This document shows, in pieces, positions 54,660-63,783 of a stretch of 64,000 bases of DNA (its first letter is position 1; every line of letters begins with the position of its first letter). A model generated the notes under the pieces. That model ran no database searches, was not told the DNA's origin, and was given only the letters and a program-made list of their open reading frames with translations. The stretch lies in contig NZ_JAGJEC010000005.1 of NCBI RefSeq assembly GCF_018100785.1, forward strand, positions 124,001 to 188,000, given 5' to 3'. A program made the position numbers and the translations under genes. Source of the stretch: Maribacter sp. MMG018. Lineage in GTDB: Bacteria > Bacteroidota > Bacteroidia > Flavobacteriales > Flavobacteriaceae.

Positions 54660-55790
54660 TCAATATGTAAATATGCTACCTGTAATTAATAATACGGCTC
54701 CTATTGTAGCTAAAATAACAAAAATAGTGTTCAGGAAAATGTATTTAACAATAGTTTTGAATCTGCCTTGCTGGTAGAAATTACGCATGGATTTGTACAG
54801 GTAAATTCCAAAAATCAAAACAAAAATTGCATTACTGTCAATTCCAAAAACAGTATCTATCAAATAGCTAATAATGAGCAATATAAACAACAGTGATTGA
54901 TTATGGAAGCTAAATATCAAATGATCGGTATAAGTATAATTTTTTCTGATATATATCAGCCAAATGAATATGGAGAACAGGGGAAGAAAGAAAAATGTCG
55001 TGAAAGGTAATTTTGAAAATAAAGAGTTCAGGTAGGCCCCCGGTTCCCGTTTTGCCTTTGTAAGGCTTTGGGTCATATTAAATGCCATCCTGTTGTTCAG
55101 TGAGTTTTCTAACTTATATTTTTCTGTGGCTTCCTTAAATGAGTAAAGGGTGTCTTTTTGTATTAAGGTGGTGAATATTTTCTGCTTTTGAAAAAGAGCG
55201 GATATAAATGATTCGCCCGAGACTTTTTGTATCTCTTTTTTAGGGTCTGCCATAATTATAGAATCCCTGGTCCTGGTCTTTTCGTTGATCATCTCTTCTA
55301 GTTTAAGAGAATCTAGCTGCTTTATTAGGTTTTCTTTTTCCCTTTCTTGATCTCCAAAATCATAATCTTCGATCATAGAGCTGCCAAAATTTACGGGCAA
55401 TTCGTTAGATTGTTGGCCAAAACGGTTCAGTTCAGCAAAGTCTCCCGAAAAACTGATTAATAAAAAGTATATGATCGCTAGACTTAAAAGAAACCGAAAA
55501 GGGTTTGTGTATGAGACTCTTTTGCCGCCAATATAGTCTTTGGTAATCTTGCCGGGCCTTAATAATAGCGCGGTTAAGGTTTTTAGTAGTTTTGAGTCAT
55601 AAGAAATAATGTTGGAAAAAAACTCTTCGAAAAAATCTTTTAAGGTCAGTTTTTTTGTGCTGTTGGCCTGTGAGCAATTCGGACAATATTTGTCGCTCAT
55701 ATCCAAGGGGTGTCCGCAATTTAAACACTCAACGCCACGGTGGATCAATTTATAGCGCCCAGATGTATGGGTCTTTGGTTTGTTTTTCAT
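54660..55790 (-). CDS. DUF3667 membrane protein
   Basis: 376 residues from ATG 55790. The N-terminus has a zinc-ribbon-like pair CLNCG (near 22) and CPNCSQ (near 37), then the family core TLKDFFEEFFSN and RPGKITKDYI-GGKRVSY. Four to five membrane helices follow (about 90, 265, 305, 335 and 365), with a long charged loop of about 140 residues between the first and second. Members of this family are often found in Bacteroidota with no known function. Neighbours are apaG and the plug-like gene; the latter overlaps the upstream in-frame TTG at 55826. Confidence 0.85.
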   Translation of the reverse strand: MKNKPKTHTSGRYKLIHRGVECLNCGHPLDMSDKYCPNCSQANSTKKLTLKDFFEEFFSNIISYDSKLLKTLTALLLRPGKITKDYIGGKRVSYTNPFRFLLSLAIIYFLLISFSGDFAELNRFGQQSNELPVNFGSSMIEDYDFGDQEREKENLIKQLDSLKLEEMINEKTRTRDSIIMADPKKEIQKVSGESFISALFQKQKIFTTLIQKDTLYSFKEATEKYKLENSLNNRMAFNMTQSLTKAKREPGAYLNSLFSKLPFTTFFFLPLFSIFIWLIYIRKNYTYTDHLIFSFHNQSLLFILLIISYLIDTVFGIDSNAIFVLIFGIYLYKSMRNFYQQGRFKTIVKYIFLNTIFVILATIGAVLLITGSIFTY

Positions 55791-55822
55791 CGGTGTTGGT
55801 GGTTGGTGTCCTTGTGTTCGGG

Positions 55823-57070
55823 TCAATTGCTAATGGTCCTGGAATTTGTAGATCCGATACCTATTATACTATCGTACATATCCCCGAAATTTCTGTAATA
55901 TACTAAAATAAGATAGTTGTTTTCGGTGAAATGAAAGTTACCGCTTACCGTATTTATGTTTATATCCCCCTCTTGATTTTTGGTAGCATACTTATAGTTG
56001 TAAAAACCTTGTTTGAGTTTTAATGTTGCTTCCATCATGCCATTATTCTCGTTGTAGGTCATTTTGTTTTCATCTGTGAGGGCGTAATTGTTGTATTTGC
56101 CAAAAACATACACATCGTCCAAAGCTAGGTCACGGGTATAGGGTAGGCTAAAATGAACATAGGTGTACTCGGCTTCCCTAGAGGCATTGTCGCCCTGTAA
56201 TGTTCTAATGGCATAGTCGCCGTTAATATCGGGGAAATAAGTATAGGGCTTGTTGTTTCTAAAAGAATCGGCAAACAGGTAATGGTTGTATAGTTCACCT
56301 ACTTCTATTCTAGAGATCTGTGCACTTGGGGCCCTTAGGTCGCTAGTGTCAAAAAGAAGAAATTCGTTTCCTCCATAAAATGATGTTTCTTGATCGTACT
56401 TGTAAACAAGCTCTTTGCCGAGGGTAAATTGTGGGGCTACATTATATATGGTATTTGGCCAAAAATAATTTTGTATGATGGCGACCTTGATTTCCTTCTT
56501 TGGGTTTACCACATTGTAGCTTCCGGTGTTGATCGAGAACTGTACTACTTGTTTTTCGTTTAGGAATTTGAAATCTCGAGATCGCTTTACGTTGGCGCTG
56601 ACCGTTACTATATCTTTATATACTACAAACCGTCTAGAGAACTGTAGCTCGTAATTGTTGTTGTATATTTCTAAAACATAATTTCCGCTAACTTTTAGGC
56701 TTACATTGTCGTTGGGTATCGTTAGTTGGTAGTTGGAGTAAGTTTCCAAGGTGTTGTAGCTGTTCTCGTAGTTGGTGATGCGCTGGTTGTCTATACCGTT
56801 CAGGTATTGCGATTTTAACAGACTTGATGGGGTCCAGTCGTAATCACAATGCACAATTTTGTAATAATAATCTTGTTCGTTCGCCAATAAATCGTCAAAT
56901 TCCAAGAAAATGGACTCGCCGATCTGTACAACGGGGAACTGGTCTTCCGTAGGACCTTTAAATACGATAGACTTTATGTTGCTTGGCGGATTTACTTCTG
57001 TTTGTACTTGTGCTACAATACTTTGCAGGCAAAGAAGGCACCATGGTAGTTGTTTAAGAAATAAGCGCAT
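55823..57070 (-). CDS. Type IX secretion system plug-like protein (DUF5103)
   Basis: 415 residues. A signal peptide (about 1-20, ending VAQ) is followed by a beta-rich extracytoplasmic protein with many Tyr, Asn and Asp (YYKIVHCDYDWTPS near 67, GNEFLLFDTSDLR near 235, FNGDYAIRTL-like DINGDYAIRTLQGDN near 285, TNSRTISN at the end). It matches DUF5103, a family that contains the Plug protein which seals the periplasmic end of the SprA translocon in Flavobacterium. I infer this role from the family. It heads a likely unit with the DUF3667 gene and apaG. Confidence 0.85.
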   Translation of the reverse strand: MRLFLKQLPWCLLCLQSIVAQVQTEVNPPSNIKSIVFKGPTEDQFPVVQIGESIFLEFDDLLANEQDYYYKIVHCDYDWTPSSLLKSQYLNGIDNQRITNYENSYNTLETYSNYQLTIPNDNVSLKVSGNYVLEIYNNNYELQFSRRFVVYKDIVTVSANVKRSRDFKFLNEKQVVQFSINTGSYNVVNPKKEIKVAIIQNYFWPNTIYNVAPQFTLGKELVYKYDQETSFYGGNEFLLFDTSDLRAPSAQISRIEVGELYNHYLFADSFRNNKPYTYFPDINGDYAIRTLQGDNASREAEYTYVHFSLPYTRDLALDDVYVFGKYNNYALTDENKMTYNENNGMMEATLKLKQGFYNYKYATKNQEGDININTVSGNFHFTENNYLILVYYRNFGDMYDSIIGIGSTNSRTISN

Positions 57071-57180
57071 ATAACAGGTAATTTTGGGTTAAAGGTAAAC
57101 AAAAAGGATGCCTAAAAAATTAACATCGTTAGAATGCCGAAATTATAGGTTAATTATTATGAAAACTTTTCAGTAAGTAG

Positions 57181-57188
57181 TAAATTCG
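57181..57188 (+). promoter_or_regulatory. Possible -7 element of the nqr operon
   Basis: TAAATTCG has one mismatch to TAnnTTTG and lies 35 bases upstream of the nqrA ATG. No -33 element is clear. Confidence 0.35.
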
Positions 57189-57222
57189 CACCAAATTTTG
57201 TTAACCTAAGGTCTACAATAAT

Positions 57223-58575
57223 ATGTCAAAAGACATTCGAATAAAAAAAGGACTTAACATCAATCTGGTAGGTGCAGCGGAACCTACTACTTCTAAAGCG
57301 GTCCTGAGCAATGTGTATACTATAACTCTCGATGATTTTCATGGGATAACCCCAAAGCTTCTTTTGAAGCAAGGTGCAGAGGTGAAGACGGGCGAAGCTA
57401 TCTTTTATAATAAAAATATAGAGGATATGCACTTTGTCTCACCTGTGAGTGGGGAAATAGTGGAAATTGTACGTGGGGCAAGAAGAAGAATTCTTGAAAT
57501 AAAAATACTTGCGGACAAATCTCAGGATGTAGTAGAGCATAAGAAGCTTGATGTTGAAAAAGCGTCTAAAGAAGAGGTGAAGGCTTACTTGCTCAAAGGT
57601 GGGTGTTGGCCATTTATTAAACAACGTCCTTATGATGTTGTTGCCAATCCGGATGCTACGCCAAAAGCTATTTTTGTTTCTGGTTATGCAAGTGCTCCCT
57701 TGGCGGCAGACTATGATTATGTGCTAAAAGGTAAAGAGGCTCAATTGCAGGCGGCAATTTCTGCATTGGGCAAAATGACCCCAGGTAAAATTCACGTGTC
57801 CGTCGGCAAGTCTGGCAATTCTCCTTTGTCTACTTTAAAAGGTGTGGAATTGCACAAGGTTTCGGGGCCTCACCCCGCAGGCTTGGTCGGTACTCAAATA
57901 AACAAGATAAATCCTATTAACAAAGGAGAGGTCGTTTGGGTCGTTTCTCCCCAAGATTTGGTTTTGATAGGAGAGTTTATATTGACCGGTAAGTTCAATT
58001 CTGAAAGATTGGTAGCCTTGGCCGGTTCTGCGGTTAAATCACCAAAATATTACCTGACAAAGATTGGTGCTGAAATTTCAACTTTTCTTTATGCCAGTGG
58101 TGTGAACCAAGAAAATATTAGGGTTATCAATGGAGATGTTTTAACTGGATCCCAAAGTCGCCCCGATGGTTATTTGGGTTATTATAATAATACGGTAACA
58201 GTTATACCTGAAGGGGACGATTATGAGCTTTTTGGTTGGAACAAGCCTGTTTTTAACAAGATATCCAATACTAGGGCACTTACTTTTTCATGGTTGCAGC
58301 CAAATAAAAAGTACGACCTTGATACGAACACCAATGGTGAGCATAGGGCCTTTGTTGTAACAGGGCAATATGAGCAGGTTTTTCCAATGGATATTTACCC
58401 AATGCAGTTATTGAAAGCGTGTATGGTGAAAGATTTGGACGAAATGGAGCAATTGGGTCTTTATGAGGTTGCCCCAGAAGATTTTTCTTTAACTGAGTTT
58501 ATATGTATATCTAAACAGCCCCATCAGAAGATTATACGAGAAGGGTTGGATTTATTGCAAAAAGAAATAGGATAA
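57223..58575 (+). CDS. nqrA: Na+-translocating NADH:quinone reductase subunit A
   Basis: 450 residues, soluble, attached to the membrane part of the complex. The N-terminal KDIRIKKGLNINLVG and PVSGEIVEIVRGARRR segments match the family, with a Rossmann-like region and a DLDEMEQLGLYEV stretch near the C-terminus. NqrA is thought to help build the quinone site. It is the first gene of the complete operon; nqrB follows after 3 bases. Confidence 0.95.
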   Translation: MSKDIRIKKGLNINLVGAAEPTTSKAVLSNVYTITLDDFHGITPKLLLKQGAEVKTGEAIFYNKNIEDMHFVSPVSGEIVEIVRGARRRILEIKILADKSQDVVEHKKLDVEKASKEEVKAYLLKGGCWPFIKQRPYDVVANPDATPKAIFVSGYASAPLAADYDYVLKGKEAQLQAAISALGKMTPGKIHVSVGKSGNSPLSTLKGVELHKVSGPHPAGLVGTQINKINPINKGEVVWVVSPQDLVLIGEFILTGKFNSERLVALAGSAVKSPKYYLTKIGAEISTFLYASGVNQENIRVINGDVLTGSQSRPDGYLGYYNNTVTVIPEGDDYELFGWNKPVFNKISNTRALTFSWLQPNKKYDLDTNTNGEHRAFVVTGQYEQVFPMDIYPMQLLKACMVKDLDEMEQLGLYEVAPEDFSLTEFICISKQPHQKIIREGLDLLQKEIG

Positions 58576-58578
58576 GAG

Positions 58579-59847
58579 ATGAGCATAAAAAGTAAAATGC
58601 ATGAGTTAAAACTGAAGTATCAGGGTAAAAAGATGGCTCCTGCCTTCAATGCCTTCCATACTTTTTTGTTTACTCCAAACGAAACCACCCATGGTGGTAC
58701 GCATGTAAAGGCTGTTGATGATTTGAAAAGGACCATGAATACGGTTATTATGGCCCTTGTTCCAATTTTGATATTTTCAATGTTCAATGCGGGTTATCAG
58801 TATTACGCGGCTATCGATGCGGCGAACGGTACGCCGAGAACATTGTCCTTGTTCGAGAATTTCTTGACTTGGGATAATTTTTGGATCGGGATTGTAAAAG
58901 TGCTTCCTTTGTTGGTGGTGTCTTATGGTGTTGGATTGTTGGTCGAGTTTATTTTTGCCGTAATCAAAGGGCACGAGGTCGAAGAGGGTTATTTGGTAAC
59001 CGGAATGCTTGTTCCTCTAATAGTTCCGATAGATACTCCTTTATGGATGCTGGCCGTTGCCGTAGTTTTCGGTGTAGTGATCGGTAAAGAGGTTTTTGGT
59101 GGTACAGGTATGAACATCTTAAACCCGGCATTGACCATTAGGGCCTTTCTTTTCTTCGCTTACCCGACATGGATGAGTGGTGATAAGGTTTGGGTCTATC
59201 AGGCCGTAGAAAGAGCTGGTGGTCCAGATGCTATTTCCGGGGAAACTATTTTGGGTTTCTTGGCCCAGAACAAAGGGTCTGAAATGGCATACAGTGTTTC
59301 CGATATGTTCTTTGGCTTTATTCCAGGTTCTGTTGGTGAAACATCTACCTTATTAATATTGTTGGGAGGATTGTTCTTGATCTATACCAAAATAGCAAGT
59401 TGGAGAATTATGTTAAGTGCCGTTATCGGCTCTTTGGTAATGGGATTGATCTTTAACCAAGTTGTGGATATGGGCTGGGTTACGGAGACCAGTAAGTTTT
59501 ACGGTCTAATGAGTTTTGATTTCTGGAAACATTTGATTATTGGAGGTTTGGCCTTTGGTATTGTCTTTATGGCAACAGATCCCGTTACGGGCTCGCAGAC
59601 CAATCGCGGTAAATGGATATATGGCTTTTTTATAGGTTTTATATCGGTGATGATACGGGTTTTCAATCCTGCATATCCAGAAGGGGTCTTCTTGGCAATC
59701 TTATTGATGAATGTTTTTGCGCCGACCATAGATCATTACGTGGTCCAAGGAAATATAAAAAGAAGAATGAAAAGATTAAAGAATGCTGTTATACTTCCGA
59801 AAGACTCGGATGGTAAGGCTGAAGAACTAAAAGCAGAAACGGTTTAA
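58579..59847 (+). CDS. nqrB: Na+-translocating NADH:quinone reductase subunit B
   Basis: 422 residues with about ten membrane helices. It carries covalently bound FMN; the attachment Thr lies in the motif GETST near residue 257 (GSVGETSTLLIL), as in other NqrB proteins. It also binds riboflavin and forms the Na+ path. The flavin is attached by ApbE, encoded at 63780. It is 2 bases from nqrC. Confidence 0.96.
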   Translation: MSIKSKMHELKLKYQGKKMAPAFNAFHTFLFTPNETTHGGTHVKAVDDLKRTMNTVIMALVPILIFSMFNAGYQYYAAIDAANGTPRTLSLFENFLTWDNFWIGIVKVLPLLVVSYGVGLLVEFIFAVIKGHEVEEGYLVTGMLVPLIVPIDTPLWMLAVAVVFGVVIGKEVFGGTGMNILNPALTIRAFLFFAYPTWMSGDKVWVYQAVERAGGPDAISGETILGFLAQNKGSEMAYSVSDMFFGFIPGSVGETSTLLILLGGLFLIYTKIASWRIMLSAVIGSLVMGLIFNQVVDMGWVTETSKFYGLMSFDFWKHLIIGGLAFGIVFMATDPVTGSQTNRGKWIYGFFIGFISVMIRVFNPAYPEGVFLAILLMNVFAPTIDHYVVQGNIKRRMKRLKNAVILPKDSDGKAEELKAETV

Positions 59848-59849
59848 TT

Positions 59850-60599
59850 ATGGCAATCAATACAGATAAAAATCTTTATACCGTTGCGTTTGCGGCGGTT
59901 ATGGTAATCGTGGTCGGTTCTCTATTGGCCTTTGTGGCCTCTTCTCTTAGTGGTAGAATTGATGAGAATATGCGTTTTGAAAAACAACAGAACATTCTTT
60001 ATGCCATGGGCGTTAACGAGAATGCCGGTAAAGGGGACGTGAGTTTTGTGCCTACCAATGTTGTGGAGAAGGAGTTTTCGAAATACATAAAAGAACAATA
60101 CGTTATTAAAGGGGCCGAACTTGTTAAGAACGATGAGGCTTATTTGGTAGATGTAAAGAAAGAAGTTGCAAAGGCGAAAAAAGGAGAAGTTCCTGAGCTT
60201 CCATTGTTCATAGGTGAAAAAGATGGTAAGAAATATTACATCATACCTATGTACGGTAAAGGTCTTTGGGATGCTATTTGGGGTTTTATTTCTTTAGATA
60301 GCAATATGGTAGTTCAAGGTGTCTTCTTTGACCATAAAGGTGAAACACCAGGTTTGGGCGCCAACATAAACCAACGTTATTTTATGGACGATTTTATCGG
60401 AGAAAGTATAATGTCCGGTAGCTCGTTCGAGGGTATAAAAGTTGCAAAAGGCAATAACGATCCTTTAAACAACGACAAGGAAGATAATGAGGTAGACGCC
60501 TTGGCGGGTGCTACCATTACAGGAAACGGTGTTTCTGCTATGATCAAGGAAACAGTGGATCTTTATAAAGATTATTTAAAAACTATTAGAACAAATTAA
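59850..60599 (+). CDS. nqrC: Na+-translocating NADH:quinone reductase subunit C
   Basis: 249 residues: one N-terminal membrane helix (about 10-33) and a periplasmic FMN-binding domain. The flavinylation motif reads ALAGATITGNGVS near residue 213-225, so the last Thr of GATIT is the expected FMN-bearing residue. The start follows the nqrB stop by 2 bases. Confidence 0.96.
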   Translation: MAINTDKNLYTVAFAAVMVIVVGSLLAFVASSLSGRIDENMRFEKQQNILYAMGVNENAGKGDVSFVPTNVVEKEFSKYIKEQYVIKGAELVKNDEAYLVDVKKEVAKAKKGEVPELPLFIGEKDGKKYYIIPMYGKGLWDAIWGFISLDSNMVVQGVFFDHKGETPGLGANINQRYFMDDFIGESIMSGSSFEGIKVAKGNNDPLNNDKEDNEVDALAGATITGNGVSAMIKETVDLYKDYLKTIRTN

Positions 60600-60600
60600 T

Positions 60601-61248
60601 ATGGCACTTTTATCAAAAAAAGATACCAATCTAATTACCGATCCGCTGGCGGATAATAACCCTATTACCATTCAGGTATTGGGTATATGTTCTGCCTTGG
60701 CGATTACTGCAGAGTTGAAGGCTTCGTTGGTTATGGCTGTTTCGGTAATGTTCGTATTGGCTATGGGTAATGTGGTTATTTCCTTGATGAGGAACATTAT
60801 TCCTTCTAAAATCAGGATTATAGTACAATTGATCGTCGTGGCTACATTGGTGATCATAGTGGACCAAGTGTTAAAGGCGTTTGCCTATGAACTCAGTAAA
60901 ACTTTAGCGGTCTTTGTAGGTCTGATCATTACCAACTGTATTATTATGGGACGTTTTGAGGCTTTTGCCTTGGGTAATGGTCCATGGAGGTCCTTTTTAG
61001 ATGGTATAGGAAACTCTATGGGGTACGGCCTTATCTTGGTAATCGTTGGTTTTTTTAGAGAGTTGTTAGGTTCCGGAACTTTATTTGGGATACCGGTTTT
61101 AGGAGACCCTATCGAAAAAACAGGATTGTATTCAATTGGTTACGAGAATAACGGTTTTATGATTATTCCGCCGGCGGCATTGATCGTTGTTGGTATTATT
61201 ATATGGGTGCAACGTTCTAGAAACCCGGCATTGGTAGAAGAAAATTAA
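60601..61248 (+). CDS. nqrD: Na+-translocating NADH:quinone reductase subunit D
   Basis: 215 residues with six membrane helices. The two conserved half-membrane Cys that bind the intramembrane 2Fe-2S centre with NqrE are present, in LGICSAL near 27 and ITNCIIMG near 112. The start follows nqrC directly. Confidence 0.96.
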   Translation: MALLSKKDTNLITDPLADNNPITIQVLGICSALAITAELKASLVMAVSVMFVLAMGNVVISLMRNIIPSKIRIIVQLIVVATLVIIVDQVLKAFAYELSKTLAVFVGLIITNCIIMGRFEAFALGNGPWRSFLDGIGNSMGYGLILVIVGFFRELLGSGTLFGIPVLGDPIEKTGLYSIGYENNGFMIIPPAALIVVGIIIWVQRSRNPALVEEN

Positions 61249-61269
61249 GAACATACTTAAGACAATATT

Positions 61270-62034
61270 ATGTTAGAGCATATAGAGTTATTTTTTAGAT
61301 CAATTTTCATCGATAACATGGTGTTTGCCGTGTTCTTGGGAATGTGTTCCTATTTGGCCGTTTCCAAAAAAGTGGCCACAGCCGTTGGTTTGGGAGCTGC
61401 CGTAATTTTTGTTTTGGCGGTAACAGTGCCTATGAACTGGTTGTTGGATAAATACTTGTTGCAAGACGGGGCTTTGGTTTGGTTAGGGCCGGAATATGCA
61501 GATTATAATTTGAGTTTTCTATCTTTTATCCTTTTTATAGCGACCATAGCGACCATGGTACAGCTGGTAGAGATTGTGGTAGAGAAATTTTCACCTTCCT
61601 TGTATAACTCATTGGGTATATTTTTGCCTTTGATCGCTGTAAACTGTGCTATTCTTGGAGGATCTTTATTTATGCAGTCTAGACAGATAGAAACTTTTGG
61701 TCTTGCTTTCAATTATGGTCTTAGTTCTGGTATTGGATGGTTTTTGGCTATTCTTGCCATTGCGGCTATTAGAGAAAAAATAAGATATTCAAATGTTCCG
61801 GCTCCACTACGTGGCTTAGGTATTACATTTATTATCACCGGCTTAATGGGAATCGGTTTCCAGAGTTTTGGTGGAATGTTGACAGGTGGAGACAAAGCTC
61901 CAGAACCTGTTCAGGAAGCTGCAACTATAGAAGTGGAAAATGAAAAAGAAGCTTTGCCGGAAAAGAAAGAGGTAAGTGAAATTAAATCTGAGATAGACGA
62001 AAAAGAAATCTCTTTTAACGATATAAAAAAATAA
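61270..62034 (+). CDS. nqrE: Na+-translocating NADH:quinone reductase subunit E with an acidic tail
   Basis: 254 residues. The first 205 residues are the usual six-helix NqrE, with the metal Cys in LGMCSYL near 26 and VNCAILGG near 120. A charged tail of about 50 residues (Glu, Lys and Asp rich, ending FNDIKK) follows the last helix, which most NqrE proteins lack. It lies 21 bases after nqrD and 2 bases before nqrF. Confidence 0.95.
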   Translation: MLEHIELFFRSIFIDNMVFAVFLGMCSYLAVSKKVATAVGLGAAVIFVLAVTVPMNWLLDKYLLQDGALVWLGPEYADYNLSFLSFILFIATIATMVQLVEIVVEKFSPSLYNSLGIFLPLIAVNCAILGGSLFMQSRQIETFGLAFNYGLSSGIGWFLAILAIAAIREKIRYSNVPAPLRGLGITFIITGLMGIGFQSFGGMLTGGDKAPEPVQEAATIEVENEKEALPEKKEVSEIKSEIDEKEISFNDIKK

Positions 62035-62036
62035 GC

Positions 62037-63344
62037 ATGATTTTAGCTGCAAGTACAGGTGGTACAATATTGATAACTGTTGTTGCCTTTTTGATACTTT
62101 TAATGATTTTGGTGGCGTTATTGCTATTTACCAAAGAGAAATTATCACCTTCGGGCCCAGTTACTATTACTATAAACGGAGAAAAGAAAGTTGAAGTGGC
62201 TTCAGGAAACTCGTTGCTATCAACATTGGGTAATCAAAAAATATTTTTGCCTTCTGCATGTGGTGGAGGTGGTACATGTCTTCAATGTGAATGTCACGTA
62301 CTTTCCGGTGGCGGTGAAGCATTACCTACCGAAACACCTCATTTCTCTAAAAAAGAACTTAATCAAGGAGCTCGTTTAGCTTGTCAGGTGAAGGTTAAAC
62401 AGGATATGGACATTACCATTCCTGAAGAAGTGTTCGGAATTAAGAAATGGAAGGCCAAAGTTGTTAGAAACTACAACGTTGCGTCTTTTATTAAGGAATT
62501 TGTTGTGGAGATTCCTGAGGATATGGGATACAAAGCTGGTGGTTATATCCAGATCGAAATACCTGAGTGTGAAGTAAAATATTCAGATATAGATATTACG
62601 GCACACCCGGAAGAACATGAGACACCGGATAAATTTCAGGCAGAATGGGACAAGTTTAATCTGTGGCCTTTGGTAATGAAGAACCCTGAGACCGTAGAGC
62701 GTGCCTATTCTATGGCTTCGTACCCAGCAGAAGGACGTGAAATTATGTTGAACGTTCGTATTGCTACTCCGCCTTGGGACAGAGCTAAAAATGGTTGGAT
62801 GGATGTAAATCCGGGTATAGCCTCTTCCTATATATTTTCACTAAAGCCTGGTGATGAATGTGTAATTTCTGGACCTTATGGTGAGTTCTTTATTAATGAG
62901 TCGGATTCAGAAATGTTGTATGTAGGTGGTGGTGCAGGTATGGCACCGATGAGATCTCACTTATATCATTTGTTCAAGACCTTAAAGACGGATAGAAAGG
63001 TTACTTATTGGTACGGTGGACGTTCTAAAAGAGAGTTGTTTTATTTAGAGCATTTTTACGAACTAGAAAAAGAGTTCCCTAATTTTAAATTCTATTTGGC
63101 GCTTTCAGAACCTTTGGAGGAAGATAATTGGAAGGTGAAAGAGAGTATAGATGCACCTGGTGATGGTTTTGTAGGGTTTATTCATAATTGTGTAATTGAA
63201 CACTATTTAAGTAAACACGAATCGCCAGAGGATATAGAATTGTATTTCTGTGGTCCTCCTTTGATGAATAAAGCGGTTCAGAAGATGGGTGAAGATTTTG
63301 GTATCCCTGATGAACATATTCGCTTTGACGATTTCGGTGGATAA
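62037..63344 (+). CDS. nqrF: Na+-translocating NADH:quinone reductase subunit F
   Basis: 435 residues. One N-terminal membrane helix, then a 2Fe-2S ferredoxin domain with the CGGGGTCLQC pattern (C-x5-C-x2-C, near 76-85) and a fourth Cys in ARLACQV near 118, then the FAD domain (RAYSMASYP near 222) and the NADH domain (GGGAGMAPMRSH near 298, FCGPPLM near 403). It is the electron entry point of the complex. A hairpin terminator follows the stop. Confidence 0.96.
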   Translation: MILAASTGGTILITVVAFLILLMILVALLLFTKEKLSPSGPVTITINGEKKVEVASGNSLLSTLGNQKIFLPSACGGGGTCLQCECHVLSGGGEALPTETPHFSKKELNQGARLACQVKVKQDMDITIPEEVFGIKKWKAKVVRNYNVASFIKEFVVEIPEDMGYKAGGYIQIEIPECEVKYSDIDITAHPEEHETPDKFQAEWDKFNLWPLVMKNPETVERAYSMASYPAEGREIMLNVRIATPPWDRAKNGWMDVNPGIASSYIFSLKPGDECVISGPYGEFFINESDSEMLYVGGGAGMAPMRSHLYHLFKTLKTDRKVTYWYGGRSKRELFYLEHFYELEKEFPNFKFYLALSEPLEEDNWKVKESIDAPGDGFVGFIHNCVIEHYLSKHESPEDIELYFCGPPLMNKAVQKMGEDFGIPDEHIRFDDFGG

Positions 63345-63367
63345 ATAATTTCACTTAGTAATAAATT

Positions 63368-63401
63368 AAAAACCGATATGTGTATTCATATCGGTTTTTT
63401 T
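63368..63401 (+). terminator. Terminator between nqrF and the apbE unit
   Basis: A 13-base-pair stem (AAAAACCGATATG with CATATCGGTTTTT, 63368-63380 and 63387-63399), 6-base loop and a run of T. It should reduce read-through from nqr into the downstream pair. Confidence 0.85.
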
Positions 63402-63414
63402 AGAATAAGTTTTC

Positions 63415-63783
63415 ATGAAAGCATTGACGGAACAGGAGTTGCATAATTTGGCAATGAACTTGGTCGGGAAGCAATTAGAGGAGCAGGGCTACGAATTCTT
63501 GGCTGTAAATAGCGAGTTGAGAAAGAACCCTCAATTTGTATGCATCAAGAATAAACAGATGAGTTTTGTTGTTGTTAAGGCGATTGAGTATCCTGGAGAC
63601 CCCAAGGATCTTGACCTGTTGCGGGCAGATTTGAATAAAATGAGAGATCATGCCCTAAAATTTGATGCTAAAACATTTTATGCCGGCGTGGGATTGGTGA
63701 ATGCAAAAGATCATAATTTACCGGTATATCTTAATGAGGAATATATTGTTGACTATGACGGATTAATTGAGATTAAGGAATGA
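63415..63783 (+). CDS. Unknown 122-residue protein coupled to apbE
   Basis: 122 residues, no signal peptide or membrane helix. The order helix (TEQELHNLAMNLVGKQLEEQG), strands (YEFLAV, PQFVCIKN, MSFVVVKA), helix and a final strand recalls small PD-(D/E)xK-like folds, but the catalytic Glu-x-Lys is not present (it reads VVVK). I do not recognise a family with certainty. The stop codon overlaps the apbE ATG (ATGA), so translation of the two is coupled, and its place between nqrF and apbE suggests a part in Nqr maturation. The ATG at 63415 is only 14 bases past the terminator. Confidence 0.8.
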   Translation: MKALTEQELHNLAMNLVGKQLEEQGYEFLAVNSELRKNPQFVCIKNKQMSFVVVKAIEYPGDPKDLDLLRADLNKMRDHALKFDAKTFYAGVGLVNAKDHNLPVYLNEEYIVDYDGLIEIKE

